A stretch of DNA of 64,000 nucleotides from JANSWY01 sp965243755 (GCA_965243755.1 CBDEVW010000003.1:1674001-1738000); one strand, 5' to 3'; numbered from the stretch's first letter, positions 25,687 through 34,562 are shown. The notes: generated from the sequence alone by a model not told the origin. Numbers and translations: made by a program.

Positions 25687-26950
25687 GGTTGTTGTCACAG
25701 GGATAGGTGTAGTTGCACCAAATGGTACTGGAATCAGTAATTATTTGGATTCATTAAAGAATGGCGTATCTGGTATTGGGTTTAGAGAAGATTTGAAGGC
25801 GCTCAATTTCGCCTGCCAGATTGCTGGTACACCACAGGTTTCAGATGAATACAAATTGGAACTTCTGCCTGAATTAATCGCAAAAAAGGTAGAAAACAAT
25901 GGGGTGATCTATGGTTGCCTCGCTGGAATTGAAGCATGGAAAGATGCAGGATTGGAAGTGGACCCTACCGCCTATGATCCTGATACCGGAATAGTATTTG
26001 GTGCCGGAGCACTGGGACTGGATAGCTTTGTTGGAGATAAGATCAACCTGATAGACAGTGGCAAAACGCGTAGACTAGGCACCTGGTCGTCTACACAGTC
26101 CATGAACAGTGGCGCAAGTGCATACCTTAATCAAATTCTAGGTTTTGGCAATAGAATAATTTGTAACTCCTCCGCATGCAGTAGCGGTACAGAAGCTGCC
26201 ATTCTGGGCTATGAATACATTAAATCAGGCAAAGCCAAACGTATGCTTTGCGGTAGTTCTGAAGGAGAAGGAAGATACATTTGGGGTGCTTTTGACGCAC
26301 TGAGGGTATTGTGCCGGGATGCCAACGATAATCCAACAGGCGGCTCAAGGCCATTGAGTGCCAGTTCGGCTGGTTTCGTACCTGCAGGAGGTGGAGGCGC
26401 TCTTATTTTAGAATCTCTTGAAAGTGCTCAAGCGAGAGGCGCTCAGATTTATGCCGAAATAATAGGTACTGGTTTAAATTCCGGCGGACAAAGAAATGGT
26501 GGAACCATGACCGCCCCCAACTCCAATGCTGTTCAAGGATGCATCCAGATGGCTGTTAAAGAAGCTGGTATCGAAACTTCAGAGATTGACCTGGTGTCGG
26601 GACACCTGACGTCTACCATGGCAGATCCTTTGGAAATTAAAAACTGGAGCGAAGCACTGGGGTTATCAGGAAATGATTTCCCTTATGTCAATTCTACCAA
26701 ATCCATGATTGGGCACTGCATAGCAGGTGCAGGAAGTATCGAAATTGTGGCCTCATTGCTCCAGATGAAACATGATTTTATTCACCCTACAATTAACTGC
26801 GAAGAAGTTCATCCTGAGGTGCAAAAGATCATACCGGCGGAAAAAATAAGTACAGAGTCTCGAAATGTTGAGGTTAATACTGTAATTAAAGCTAATTTTG
26901 GGTTTGGCGATGTAAACAGTGCCATCGTTTTAAGAAAATTAGAGATATAA
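25667..26950 (+). CDS. Beta-ketoacyl-ACP synthase (FabF-like paralogue)
   Basis: 427 residues. Thiolase-fold condensing enzyme that extends an acyl chain with malonyl-ACP. The Cys-His-His triad is complete: nucleophile in NSSACSSGTEA (Cys171), SGHLTSTMADPLE (His313) and NSTKSMIGHCIAGAGS (Lys345, His350). The first His motif is GHLTST where FabF has HGTST-like, and the nucleophile context is SSACSSG where FabF has TACAT-like: a divergent, non-housekeeping branch. N-terminus VVVTGIGVVAPNG is standard. Its stop overlaps the ACP start (TAATG). Confidence 0.85.
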   Translation: MSLEETRVVVTGIGVVAPNGTGISNYLDSLKNGVSGIGFREDLKALNFACQIAGTPQVSDEYKLELLPELIAKKVENNGVIYGCLAGIEAWKDAGLEVDPTAYDPDTGIVFGAGALGLDSFVGDKINLIDSGKTRRLGTWSSTQSMNSGASAYLNQILGFGNRIICNSSACSSGTEAAILGYEYIKSGKAKRMLCGSSEGEGRYIWGAFDALRVLCRDANDNPTGGSRPLSASSAGFVPAGGGGALILESLESAQARGAQIYAEIIGTGLNSGGQRNGGTMTAPNSNAVQGCIQMAVKEAGIETSEIDLVSGHLTSTMADPLEIKNWSEALGLSGNDFPYVNSTKSMIGHCIAGAGSIEIVASLLQMKHDFIHPTINCEEVHPEVQKIIPAEKISTESRNVEVNTVIKANFGFGDVNSAIVLRKLEI

Positions 26951-27204
26951 TGGACAAAGATCAAATCAGAAACGAGCTTAAAGACATCATTGATCCCTAT
27001 GTAATGGAGAAGGAGAAGTTGGGTAACCTGACGGACGCCATGGAATTGATCAATGATCTTAAAATCAACTCTGCAAATATTGTGGATATAGTATTAGATA
27101 TAGAAGAAAAGTATGATATCATGATTGATGATAATTCTATCAATCAAATGAATACTGTAGGAGAAGCAATTGGAGTGATTGAAACTAAGATCGCAGAAAA
27201 ATGA
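26950..27204 (+). CDS. Acyl carrier protein
   Basis: 84 residues, acidic, helical. The prosthetic-group site reads LKINSANIVDIVLDIEEKYDI, with the Ser in NSA in place of the usual DSL; the Ser is kept but Asp is Asn and Leu is Ala, so partner recognition may be special. Overlaps both neighbours (1 base with the ketosynthase, 4 bases with the transferase), so it is surely translated with them. It likely carries the chain built by the neighbouring FAS-like enzymes and hands it to the GNAT enzyme or to SPT. Confidence 0.85.
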   Translation: MDKDQIRNELKDIIDPYVMEKEKLGNLTDAMELINDLKINSANIVDIVLDIEEKYDIMIDDNSINQMNTVGEAIGVIETKIAEK

Positions 27205-27824
27205 TTGGAATAGATGTGGTCGATCTCAAGGATCCACTGCTTAAACCCAGAAATCGATCACATCTACGTTTTATCAACCATCGCAACGAACACCTGGGGA
27301 AATTCCCAAAGAAAATTACCGATAACGAAATTTACTGGATTTACTGGGCAGCCAAGGAGGCCGTTTTCAAATTCTATCGGATGGAGGAAACCTTTGACCC
27401 CAAACAAATTGAAATCCAGATATTGTCGGTAAGTTTTGGGCAAGAAATTCAGGTGAAATACAAATCTGAACACACCGACGGCAACATCTGGCTCAATCAT
27501 AGCTGTATAGTCGCCATAGCTCACGGACCTGAAGCCAAAAATGTTGTTTGGCAACTTTTTGATATTTCCAAAGCGCAAGGGACGGACTCAGAAATTCTTA
27601 GAAGTCTGGCAAGCCGCTATCTCTACAACCACCATCTGCTGAACACCCAATTTATCGGGGAGGGCATTCCTTCATTACTGGAGACCCGATCAGAGCAAAC
27701 CTTGCCAGTCAGTTTATCACATCACAACAGATATGGTGCTTTTGCTACACTAATTCCACCATCGCTCGCCTTAAAGGGCGTGAAAATCCCCGAAAAGCAT
27801 CTACATGGGTTTTCAGACCTATAA
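27201..27824 (+). CDS. 4'-phosphopantetheinyl transferase, AcpS-like
   Basis: 207 residues; ATGA overlap with the ACP. Visible: MIGIDVVDL at the N-terminus with the metal-binding Asp, and WAAKEAVFKFY with Glu and Lys, the two hallmarks of AcpS-type transferases that load phosphopantetheine onto the ACP serine. The C-terminal half (about residues 115-207, with SLSHHNRYGAFATL) is longer than in a 125-residue AcpS. Presumably matched to the unusual ACP upstream. Last gene of the operon. Confidence 0.8.
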   Translation: MIGIDVVDLKDPLLKPRNRSHLRFINHRNEHLGKFPKKITDNEIYWIYWAAKEAVFKFYRMEETFDPKQIEIQILSVSFGQEIQVKYKSEHTDGNIWLNHSCIVAIAHGPEAKNVVWQLFDISKAQGTDSEILRSLASRYLYNHHLLNTQFIGEGIPSLLETRSEQTLPVSLSHHNRYGAFATLIPPSLALKGVKIPEKHLHGFSDL

Positions 27825-28144
27825 TCAGGGAATCTGAAAGGATTTCAAAACCCATCCCGTAATCCTCTTAATTTCAGCGAATTACCTCTTAACTAAGCTG
27901 CAAAAATACTCATTTGATTACCGGGGATTTTTAGACCAGAAAAAACGACCGGTCATTTGATATAAAACGACCGGTCATTTAGGTCGAAACGACCGCACGT
28001 TTTGGGTGAAACGACCGGTCGTTTTGGGTGGAACGACCGGTCGTTTTTTCAAGAATGATTTTTGGCCTCAATTGTAGCAATTGCGATGGCTCAATATTTT
28101 GCAGAATCGCTCCAAAAAAACATCCTGATTTTTACTGTTTCCAG
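27825..28144. other. Gene-free stretch between convergent genes
   Basis: 320 bases without a gene. It holds the palindromic repeat array at 27944-28053 described separately. From 27825 to 27943 I see only AT-rich sequence, and from 28054 to 28144 nothing recognisable. Confidence 0.85.
27944..28053. repeat. Five 22-base tandem units, each with a 14-base palindrome
   Basis: Units start at 27944, 27966, 27988, 28010 and 28032, so the period is exactly 22. Each begins with AACGACC followed by GGTCATT (units 1, 2), GCACGTT (unit 3) or GGTCGTT (units 4, 5); AACGACCGGTCGTT is a perfect palindrome. The 8-base links differ except for TTGGGTG(A/G) in units 3 and 4. The outer arms can also pair: GAAAAAACGACC at 27939-27950 with GGTCGTTTTTTC at 28039-28050, giving a 12-pair stem followed by no long T run. 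Candidate roles: shared terminator for two convergent transcripts, or a protein-binding array. Confidence 0.85.
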
Positions 28145-28603
28145 CTATTTCTTATCGATATATTGAAAGGCCTCCACAATTTGGTTCAAGCCATCATCAC
28201 TGGTGGCTTTGATGGCAAAGGCAAAATTTCCATTGACCCAGCCAAACATCTTCCAGTCACCGCCGGACTTGGCGTAAAACTGTCCATTCACCGTGCCGCT
28301 AAAATTATTGTTCTGGGCCTGAAATTGAGGCAATAAGTATTGCTTGAAATAGGCCACTGCCTCATCTGTAGAGGATAATCTGGCTCCAATAATGGCTTTA
28401 TCCTTCCCATATTGACACTCCAGGCCACCAAACTCAAGGTTGTTCACTACCACCTGATCCTCACCGATAAATTCAGGAAATATCTGGTCGGGTGTGGCAT
28501 CACTAGCCGGGGGATTCATGGCCAATTCATAATCGTGGCTTAACCCACATCCGGTAAATACAGTTGCAATCAATACAAATAGTGCTGGTAATACTCGTTT
28601 CAT
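28145..28603 (-). CDS. Lipoprotein of unknown function
   Basis: 152 residues. N-terminal lipoprotein signal with lipobox VFTGC, the cysteine at about residue 19; the mature part begins GLSHDYEL. The rest has no family I recognise: a small alpha/beta protein with GWVNGNFAFAIKAT in a strand pattern and QNNNFSG, likely facing the periplasm or the cell surface. It ends at the palindrome array, so that array may end its transcript. Confidence 0.78.
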   Translation of the reverse strand: MKRVLPALFVLIATVFTGCGLSHDYELAMNPPASDATPDQIFPEFIGEDQVVVNNLEFGGLECQYGKDKAIIGARLSSTDEAVAYFKQYLLPQFQAQNNNFSGTVNGQFYAKSGGDWKMFGWVNGNFAFAIKATSDDGLNQIVEAFQYIDKK

Positions 28604-28840
28604 CTTAAATTTTAATTTAGGTTGGTCCTACTCACCTGGCTTTTCGGAAACTCCGTTCTTTTTCAGTGGTTTACTCCACTAGTTCTATTGGTGGAAAGAG
28701 AAATGTGAGTAATTATTAGAAACGAAATGTGAACCTTACCCAACATTTCCGATGTAGCTTATTAAAAATAGATAATTTGAAACCATTTTGGAATAAATTA
28801 AAGCGAATAAGTTTTATCATCCCTTGTTAAACTACAACCC

Positions 28841-29296
28841 ATGGCCGCAAACATTTACAATTCATCCGATTATAACGATATCATAAAACGCATTACTTCG
28901 GTAAATGAAAACAGCAAAAGAAAATGGGGAGTGATGACAACCCCACAAATGCTTCAACATTGTGGTATACAACTGAAACTTGCATTAGGAATACTTCCTG
29001 GCGGGAAACCTGAAGGATTAAAACTATACCGCACAGGCATTGGCCGCTGGCTTGCTCTGTATGTCTTCCCATGGCCAAAAGGAACAAAAACACCTTCTCA
29101 AATGAACCTTGTTAAACAAAAAGTAAATCCTTCTGCCATTGAGTCTGCAAGAGAGGAGTTGCTGGAGTTGTTAGAACAAATTCTTCAGGCTGATCAACTT
29201 AATCCGCACCCATTTTTCGGTAACCTCAATAAAAAATACTGGGGAAGGTTGATTTGGAAACACCTGGATCATCACCTCAGGCAGTTTGGGCACTGA
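28841..29296 (+). CDS. DUF1569 (DinB-superfamily) protein
   Basis: 151 residues. Four-helix DinB-like bundle; the family pattern is clear: MTTPQMLQHCGIQLKLALG, with a histidine, and the ending KHLDHHLRQFG with the HxxHHLRQF metal-like motif. Family members may bind a divalent metal and their substrate is unknown; some relatives act in mycothiol or bacillithiol-type thiol transfer. Here the neighbouring genes give no hint. Convergent with the next gene, 8 bases apart. Confidence 0.85.
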   Translation: MAANIYNSSDYNDIIKRITSVNENSKRKWGVMTTPQMLQHCGIQLKLALGILPGGKPEGLKLYRTGIGRWLALYVFPWPKGTKTPSQMNLVKQKVNPSAIESAREELLELLEQILQADQLNPHPFFGNLNKKYWGRLIWKHLDHHLRQFGH

Positions 29297-29304
29297 CCGA
29301 TTAA

Positions 29305-29796
29305 TTATTTAATGACCAGTGGAATTTCTTTGCATTGAGCCGAATACCCTTCTGCACTCAAACAAACTCGAAGGGCATAGTTTCCATCATTGAGATAAAA
29401 GCCAAACAGGGTACCACGCTCAGGATATGTTCTGTTGGAAGCAATGGGTATGGATATGACAAAGTTCTTTCCCTTCTTGCGAATCTCCGGTTCAGATCGC
29501 TCCCGCTCTGAGTCAGAAGAATTATCCTTATAATTGACCAATGCACTTTCTTTCATGATGCTACCATTGGAATGTATAATCTTTACTGAGGCCAATTCTG
29601 GTGAAACATCAGATAAATCTTCCGGAAGTTTCACTTTAATCGGTATCGCCTTCCATTTGTGCTTATTGGTGTTCTTGTTGAGATTAAACTTAAATTCTAC
29701 GGAATCCTTCACAAAATCAAACTCCATCGTCTGACCATAGGATTGCGATAAGAGGGAAAATAGCAGAAATAAAATCAAAAAATGCTTGACCATCAT
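29305..29796 (-). CDS. Secreted protein of unknown function
   Basis: 163 residues from ATG 29796; a TTG further up at 29820 is unlikely since the signal peptide begins at the ATG: MMVKHFLILFLLFSLLSQ, followed by SYGQT with probable cleavage there. The mature part is a beta-rich domain of about 140 residues (KIHSNGSIMKESALVNYKD, GYSAQCKEIPLVIK). I do not recognise a family. Confidence 0.7.
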   Translation of the reverse strand: MMVKHFLILFLLFSLLSQSYGQTMEFDFVKDSVEFKFNLNKNTNKHKWKAIPIKVKLPEDLSDVSPELASVKIIHSNGSIMKESALVNYKDNSSDSERERSEPEIRKKGKNFVISIPIASNRTYPERGTLFGFYLNDGNYALRVCLSAEGYSAQCKEIPLVIK

Positions 29797-29966
29797 ATTA
29801 GGCTGGTTGTAATTAGTCAATCAATTCAATGTGCTATATAAACTAATGGAAATTTGCCTTAATTAAAAGAAATCAATCCCCGAAAAACGCTGTGAGAAGA
29901 TGGTAGTCCTAAGGAACTTAAAATTATTCAGACTAAAATGACCTGGTTACCCGTCCTATTCAAAAG

Positions 29967-30857
29967 ATGGTTCATCCAATGGAAAAAGATTTTCTCAAAA
30001 CTGATTTAACTGGAAAGGTGTGTATGATCACCGGCGCAACAAATGGTATAGGAAAGGAAACTGCCCTGGCCATTGCCGCCATGGGAGCAGAAACGTATTT
30101 AGTATGCAGAAATCCAGATAAAGCCGAACAAACTAAATCTGAAATAATAACCCAAACAGGTAACCACCAGATCAATTTACTCATAGGCGATCTTTCGTCC
30201 CTTTCAGAAGTGAGTGCGGTAGCAGCCTCTTTTCTTCAACTGAAAAAACCACTTCATCTCCTGATCAACAATGCTGGAATAGTAAACCTGAAAAGAGAAA
30301 TCACGGTCGATGGATTTGAAGAAATGTTTGCCGTCAATCACCTTGCTCACTTTCTGCTTACCCATCTGTTGCTGGATACGTTAAAAAACAGTGCTCCCTC
30401 AAGGATTGTCAATGTTTCCTCTGAAGCACATATTTTTTATAAACGAATCAATTTCAATGATTTAAGCTTTGAAACAGGCTTTGGTTCCATGAAAGTCTAT
30501 GGCCATTCCAAACTAGCCAACATCCTGTTTACCAGGGAACTGGCTAAGAAACTCGAAGGAACTGATGTGACGGCCAATGCATTGCATCCGGGGACAATTT
30601 CTACAGGGCTTGGCACACAAAATGGATGGATAGGTAAAGCAATAATGACTGGATTGAGGCCCTTTCTAAAATCACCACAGCAAGGAGCCAAAACCACCAT
30701 CTACACCAGCGTCTCTCCTGAACTGGATGGGATCTCGGGTAAATATTTTGAGAATTGCAAAGAGAAGCAGCCAAAACCATGGGCACAAGACGATGATGCG
30801 GCTGCTATGCTGTGGAAAGTAAGTAGTCGGATGACTGGTTTAGTGGAAGCAAACTGA
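29967..30857 (+). CDS. Short-chain dehydrogenase, retinol-dehydrogenase-like
   Basis: 296 residues. Rossmann-fold oxidoreductase: ITGATNGIGKET (TGxxxGIG), LLINNAGI, IVNVSSEAH and catalytic YGHSK; NADPH preference is suggested by CRNPDKAEQ after the second strand (Arg at that place). Close in pattern to the RDH11-13/WWOX group that acts on long-chain alcohols or aldehydes. Substrate unknown. An alternative ATG lies four codons downstream. Confidence 0.87.
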   Translation: MVHPMEKDFLKTDLTGKVCMITGATNGIGKETALAIAAMGAETYLVCRNPDKAEQTKSEIITQTGNHQINLLIGDLSSLSEVSAVAASFLQLKKPLHLLINNAGIVNLKREITVDGFEEMFAVNHLAHFLLTHLLLDTLKNSAPSRIVNVSSEAHIFYKRINFNDLSFETGFGSMKVYGHSKLANILFTRELAKKLEGTDVTANALHPGTISTGLGTQNGWIGKAIMTGLRPFLKSPQQGAKTTIYTSVSPELDGISGKYFENCKEKQPKPWAQDDDAAAMLWKVSSRMTGLVEAN

Positions 30858-30876
30858 ATTAGCCATCCTTAACATG

Positions 30877-33612
30877 CTACTCAGCAATTACAAACTTTCC
30901 ACTGTAAACTTCTCCATGTTGATTGCTGAATGACCATAAATAAATTCCGGCATTCATTGGTTCTTGCAAACTAAAAATTGAGGTGTTGGATTCAACGTCC
31001 ATCTCGACGATGGACTTACCTGTAAGATCCGTCACAACAAGTCTGCCAGAAACTGCAGTCCCAATTTGAAAATTCACACTTCCTTCTCTTGAAGGGTTAG
31101 GGAATACCTTTACTGTTTCATCCTTGTAATTTGGTGAGCTGGTGACTGTACTTTTGAAATCCATCCAATTAAGGTTAAACTCTGGATCGACAATGTTTAC
31201 TCTCAGTACTCCTGCCCCTTCATCCAGATTCATATTGGTAGTAACCGATTGCCATACCTGCCAGCCGCCTGTCACTGGCACGTCTACATTGACTTCATTA
31301 AGTACTTGTCCTGAATGGTCTATCTGCTGGATATTCATTTCACCGGGATCTACAAAGCAGGCAATCCTTGCGGTGAGTAAATATTCACCTGCTGTGGTCA
31401 CATTGATTCTGTATTCGAGGTAATCGCCTTCATTGGTATAACCCATATTGAGTCCTCCTCCCTCATCGGTGGTTTCTTCGGAGACCAGTCCAACATTAGT
31501 CATATAGTTTTCTGCTTCGATTTGAGTGGGTATCCTATAGTGGAATGGCCTGTTGTTGATCACCTCATAGTCGCTAAAAGCTGTTATTTCACTGCCGTCA
31601 TGAGCCAAAAGCCCCTCTCCAGTATAGCTGAGGAGCAATTGAGCAACATCATCATAGGATTCATTGATGGCCAGTAGGATGACCGACAAATCAGTATCGG
31701 AAAATGCAGCCGACTGAATATTGACCAACTCACCATCAAGTGTCAATTGAAATTCGGATGCATCAAGCGCTATCGACTCATCAAACCTTTTATTGGCATT
31801 GATGGCAACCAGGTCTCCAGGCACATTGGTCTCGGCACTGATCAGTTGAAACTCAACATCACTGATTGCTCCGGTCAAAAAAAAACTGAGGTAACTCAAA
31901 TTCACCCCTCCATTCTCAATGAAAAGTCTGAGTTTTTGTTCTCCCTGATAAAGCACCAGATCATCTACTGTAAAACTCTGCCAGGTTTGATACCCGCCGG
32001 TAGGAGGCAATGTAATTCTCGCCAGCGTCTTATCTGCTGTTTCTATCCGAATCACGGTTTGGTTTTCTGCAGCGTACCTGACGGTAAGTTGGTAAACACC
32101 ATCATTATCGACCTGTGTGGAATATTGCATCCATTCACCATCTGCTGTCCAGCCTACATTGAAGCCATTTGACTTTGGATCAGTATCAGAACTGGCCTCT
32201 ATGTCAACCCCGTCATTTCTATAGGCCCAGCCCTGGTTCCATGCGGTGTAGGTTCCGGAGCTGACATGGTAATTGGAAGTATCGGTATCGTAATATGCTA
32301 CCCCATTTCCTCCAAGATCAAAATCCGTTACGTTAATGGTCCCCGGGATTTGATGATTCTTATAAGGTCTGGCGGTAGGATCATTCACTTGTCTGATCAT
32401 GGCGTCAACCACATCTTTACGATAGATATTATTTTCAATTTTGAGGTTTTCTGCCATTCCCATCAGCGCATTGTAAGCAAATTCTTCCGTAGGTTTCGTG
32501 CCGCCATTGGACCAGTAATCCAGTAAAGTCTGATATTCGTCGGTTACCGGGATTGTCATAGGGTTCACTACAGATCCAAATTTTTTCATGGGCCACCAGC
32601 ACCACCCAATGTCATTGGCTTCAAACAAGGAGATGGCGTTTTTAAACCAGGTATTGGAGTTTTCGCCAGACTCTCCCATCCATACTGGAATATTATGCTG
32701 GTTTCGCATATTGATAAATCCCTGTATGGCATTTTGATCATTATGGTTCCAGTATTTATGAAAACTGATTACCAGTTTATCATCCCATGGGGGCCAGATC
32801 CCGGCGTGATTGTTGGCCCAGCAGTTACCTTCTATGAAGATGACATGGTTATCATCTACTTCACGAATTGCCGCGACTATGTCTACATACAGTTCTTTCA
32901 GCGGTGTGTTATTACTTTCGTCGCAACCATTCTCATTGGCACCTTCAAAATTCCAGTTGGTTTCATTGATCAGGTCATATCCACCCATCCAGGGCTCGTC
33001 GCTGTACCGTTCTGCAAGTTTGCGCCATAGCGCTACTGTTTTGGCTTTATTTTCATCGCTTTCCCAGAGAGAGGGTTTGGTATCATCATAATCCGAAATT
33101 GCTGCATCATGTCCCTGTCCTCCTGGTGCTGCATGCAGATCTAGGATGAGGTACATTTCGTTTTGTTCGCACCAGCTGAGGACACTGTCGACCATGACAA
33201 AACCTTTCTCAATCCATGTGATTTCACCAGGGACCGGCTCCTCCTCAATAGGTGGAGTAAACAATTTGTAATGCATTGGAAGGCGAACGGAGTTAAAACC
33301 CCAGGAGGCCAGTGAGTCGATATCTGTTTTGGTGCAATGATTGGATAGCCAGGCTTCATAGAATTCGGCCTTTTTCTCAGCACCGATGAGGTCTTCAACA
33401 GCTGCTTCTATTTCGTGTTGTGGATTAGCAAAGCCATTGGTTTGTAACATATATCCCTCCTGGAGCATCCAGCCTCCAAGTCCCATTCCTTTGAGGATTA
33501 TTTCCTGTCCATCCTTATCGAGGATTTTCTTTCCCTGGGTAGTAAGAAACTGAGCGTTACACTCAAAGCAAAAAATGATCGCAAGTACGGTGGCGAATGA
33601 GGAAATCTTCAT
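30877..33612 (-). CDS. Secreted GH5 glycoside hydrolase with two CBM6-like modules and T9SS tail
   Basis: 911 residues. Signal peptide at 1-20 (cleaved near CNAQF). GH5 catalytic domain at about 25-370, with acid/base Glu217 in YDLINETNW and nucleophile Glu314 in PVWMGESGENS, plus LDLHAAPGGQ. Then two CBM6-like beta-sandwich modules (about 425-585, with WTADGEWMQYS, and about 700-825, with GYTNEGDYLEYRI) separated by a strand-rich link. The C-terminus VKVFPNPSREGSVNFQIG...YSGKFVIAE is a type A T9SS sorting domain. It should cut beta-glucan or a related polymer outside the cell. The exact polymer cannot be told. No transport genes lie next to it. Confidence 0.9.
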   Translation of the reverse strand: MKISSFATVLAIIFCFECNAQFLTTQGKKILDKDGQEIILKGMGLGGWMLQEGYMLQTNGFANPQHEIEAAVEDLIGAEKKAEFYEAWLSNHCTKTDIDSLASWGFNSVRLPMHYKLFTPPIEEEPVPGEITWIEKGFVMVDSVLSWCEQNEMYLILDLHAAPGGQGHDAAISDYDDTKPSLWESDENKAKTVALWRKLAERYSDEPWMGGYDLINETNWNFEGANENGCDESNNTPLKELYVDIVAAIREVDDNHVIFIEGNCWANNHAGIWPPWDDKLVISFHKYWNHNDQNAIQGFINMRNQHNIPVWMGESGENSNTWFKNAISLFEANDIGWCWWPMKKFGSVVNPMTIPVTDEYQTLLDYWSNGGTKPTEEFAYNALMGMAENLKIENNIYRKDVVDAMIRQVNDPTARPYKNHQIPGTINVTDFDLGGNGVAYYDTDTSNYHVSSGTYTAWNQGWAYRNDGVDIEASSDTDPKSNGFNVGWTADGEWMQYSTQVDNDGVYQLTVRYAAENQTVIRIETADKTLARITLPPTGGYQTWQSFTVDDLVLYQGEQKLRLFIENGGVNLSYLSFFLTGAISDVEFQLISAETNVPGDLVAINANKRFDESIALDASEFQLTLDGELVNIQSAAFSDTDLSVILLAINESYDDVAQLLLSYTGEGLLAHDGSEITAFSDYEVINNRPFHYRIPTQIEAENYMTNVGLVSEETTDEGGGLNMGYTNEGDYLEYRINVTTAGEYLLTARIACFVDPGEMNIQQIDHSGQVLNEVNVDVPVTGGWQVWQSVTTNMNLDEGAGVLRVNIVDPEFNLNWMDFKSTVTSSPNYKDETVKVFPNPSREGSVNFQIGTAVSGRLVVTDLTGKSIVEMDVESNTSIFSLQEPMNAGIYLWSFSNQHGEVYSGKFVIAE

Positions 33613-33762
33613 CTGATCTATTGGTTTATAATAAATGTGAAATCCAAAGGTACCGGTAAGGGTAGAGAATCATCAATGGCAATCGTACCATTGACTACAT
33701 CATTAGTACTACAGGAGTACTTCATTACTACATCAGCAGTTAATAATCTACGTTATGGCAGT

Positions 33763-34305
33763 TTACAAGCCCAGGATCTTGGCATCCACGAAAAACACCG
33801 CATCAATCAGCACTTCATGGTCTGTCGCTATGGCCTCATCCGTGACTGTGCTTACACGAAGGCTGAAACTATCCTGTATCAGATATTCGCGAAGGTCCTC
33901 GCTGCTGGTTTCCAGCGTTAGTTGCCTGCCCTGATTATCCGGGATATTTTCCTTCCAGGCAATCCGTTGCTCCGACATACCATCTGCTTTCAGGAAGATC
34001 TCAATAGAGTTAAGGAACCCAAAAGTACCTGTAGAAGGAGACTGAACTTCAAGATCGAGCGATTGTAGGATGATTGATTCTACCAGGTCCTCATTCGTGT
34101 CGTTTTCGGAAAATGTAGTTTCTGAATTGGTAGTGATCTCCGGGGTGATCAAATTAAATGGCAGAGAAAGAGGTGAAGATGACCGGATGGTCACAGAAGA
34201 TTGAAAATCCATCTCAAACTGCGTGAACTTGTCAATCTTTTTGCAGGAAAACAGAAGGGTCAATAATAATACAAACCCAAAAGATGTTGGAATTATTCTT
34301 TTCAT
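33763..34305 (-). CDS. Lipoprotein of unknown function
   Basis: 180 residues, ATG 34305. Lipoprotein signal with lipobox LLFSC at residues 17-21. The mature part is Ser/Thr-rich and strand-forming (QFEMDFQSSVTIRSSSPLSLPF), with repeated LTLETSSEDLREYL-like segments; no enzyme motif. It lies 150 bases downstream of the GH5 gene start on the same strand, so in transcription order it comes before GH5 and could share its transcript. No family recognised. Confidence 0.72.
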   Translation of the reverse strand: MKRIIPTSFGFVLLLTLLFSCKKIDKFTQFEMDFQSSVTIRSSSPLSLPFNLITPEITTNSETTFSENDTNEDLVESIILQSLDLEVQSPSTGTFGFLNSIEIFLKADGMSEQRIAWKENIPDNQGRQLTLETSSEDLREYLIQDSFSLRVSTVTDEAIATDHEVLIDAVFFVDAKILGL

Positions 34306-34441
34306 AGCTATTTACTGTTCTGGCAAATTTACCAGATATGTGTTTATTAATGATAATGTGACTGATTACAATTATGGAGTATTTGGTCTGTAAGTTATTG
34401 AGCAGAGAGTGGAGCAACTTTACACGGCTCATCTAATAGAA

Positions 34442-34477
34442 AAAATCCCTGACAACATTGCTGCTATCAGGGATTTT
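34442..34477 (-). terminator. Terminator after tRNA-Leu(CAA)
   Basis: Stem AAAATCCCTGA (34442-34452) with TCAGGGATTTT (34467-34477), 14-base loop, directly downstream of the minus-strand tRNA; on that strand the stem ends in a run of T. Confidence 0.8.
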
Positions 34478-34478
34478 G

Positions 34479-34562
34479 TACCCAGGGCCGGAATCGAACC
34501 GGCACGGTATTGCTACCATTGGTGTTTGAGACCAACGCGTCTACCAGTTCCGCCACCTGGGC
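34479..34562 (-). tRNA. tRNA-Leu (anticodon CAA)
   Basis: 84 bases with a variable arm of class II size. Acceptor arm GCCCAGG pairs with CCTGGGT (one G-U); anticodon stem TTGGT/ACCAA with loop CTCAAAC, anticodon CAA; T arm GCCGGTTCGATTCCGGC. The CCA end is not encoded. Confidence 0.95.

Noticed and set aside
27944..28053. CRISPR array
   Set aside because: Repeat cores of 14 bases with 8-base links are far too short, the links are not spacer-like, and no cas gene is present.
31142..33091. Several plus-strand open frames inside the GH5 gene
   Set aside because: All are opposite the GH5/CBM6 coding sequence and show no family features.
33613..33762. Small hairpins between the GH5 and lipoprotein genes (for example AGTACT/AGTACT)
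   Set aside because: Stems are short, lack T runs and could occur by chance.
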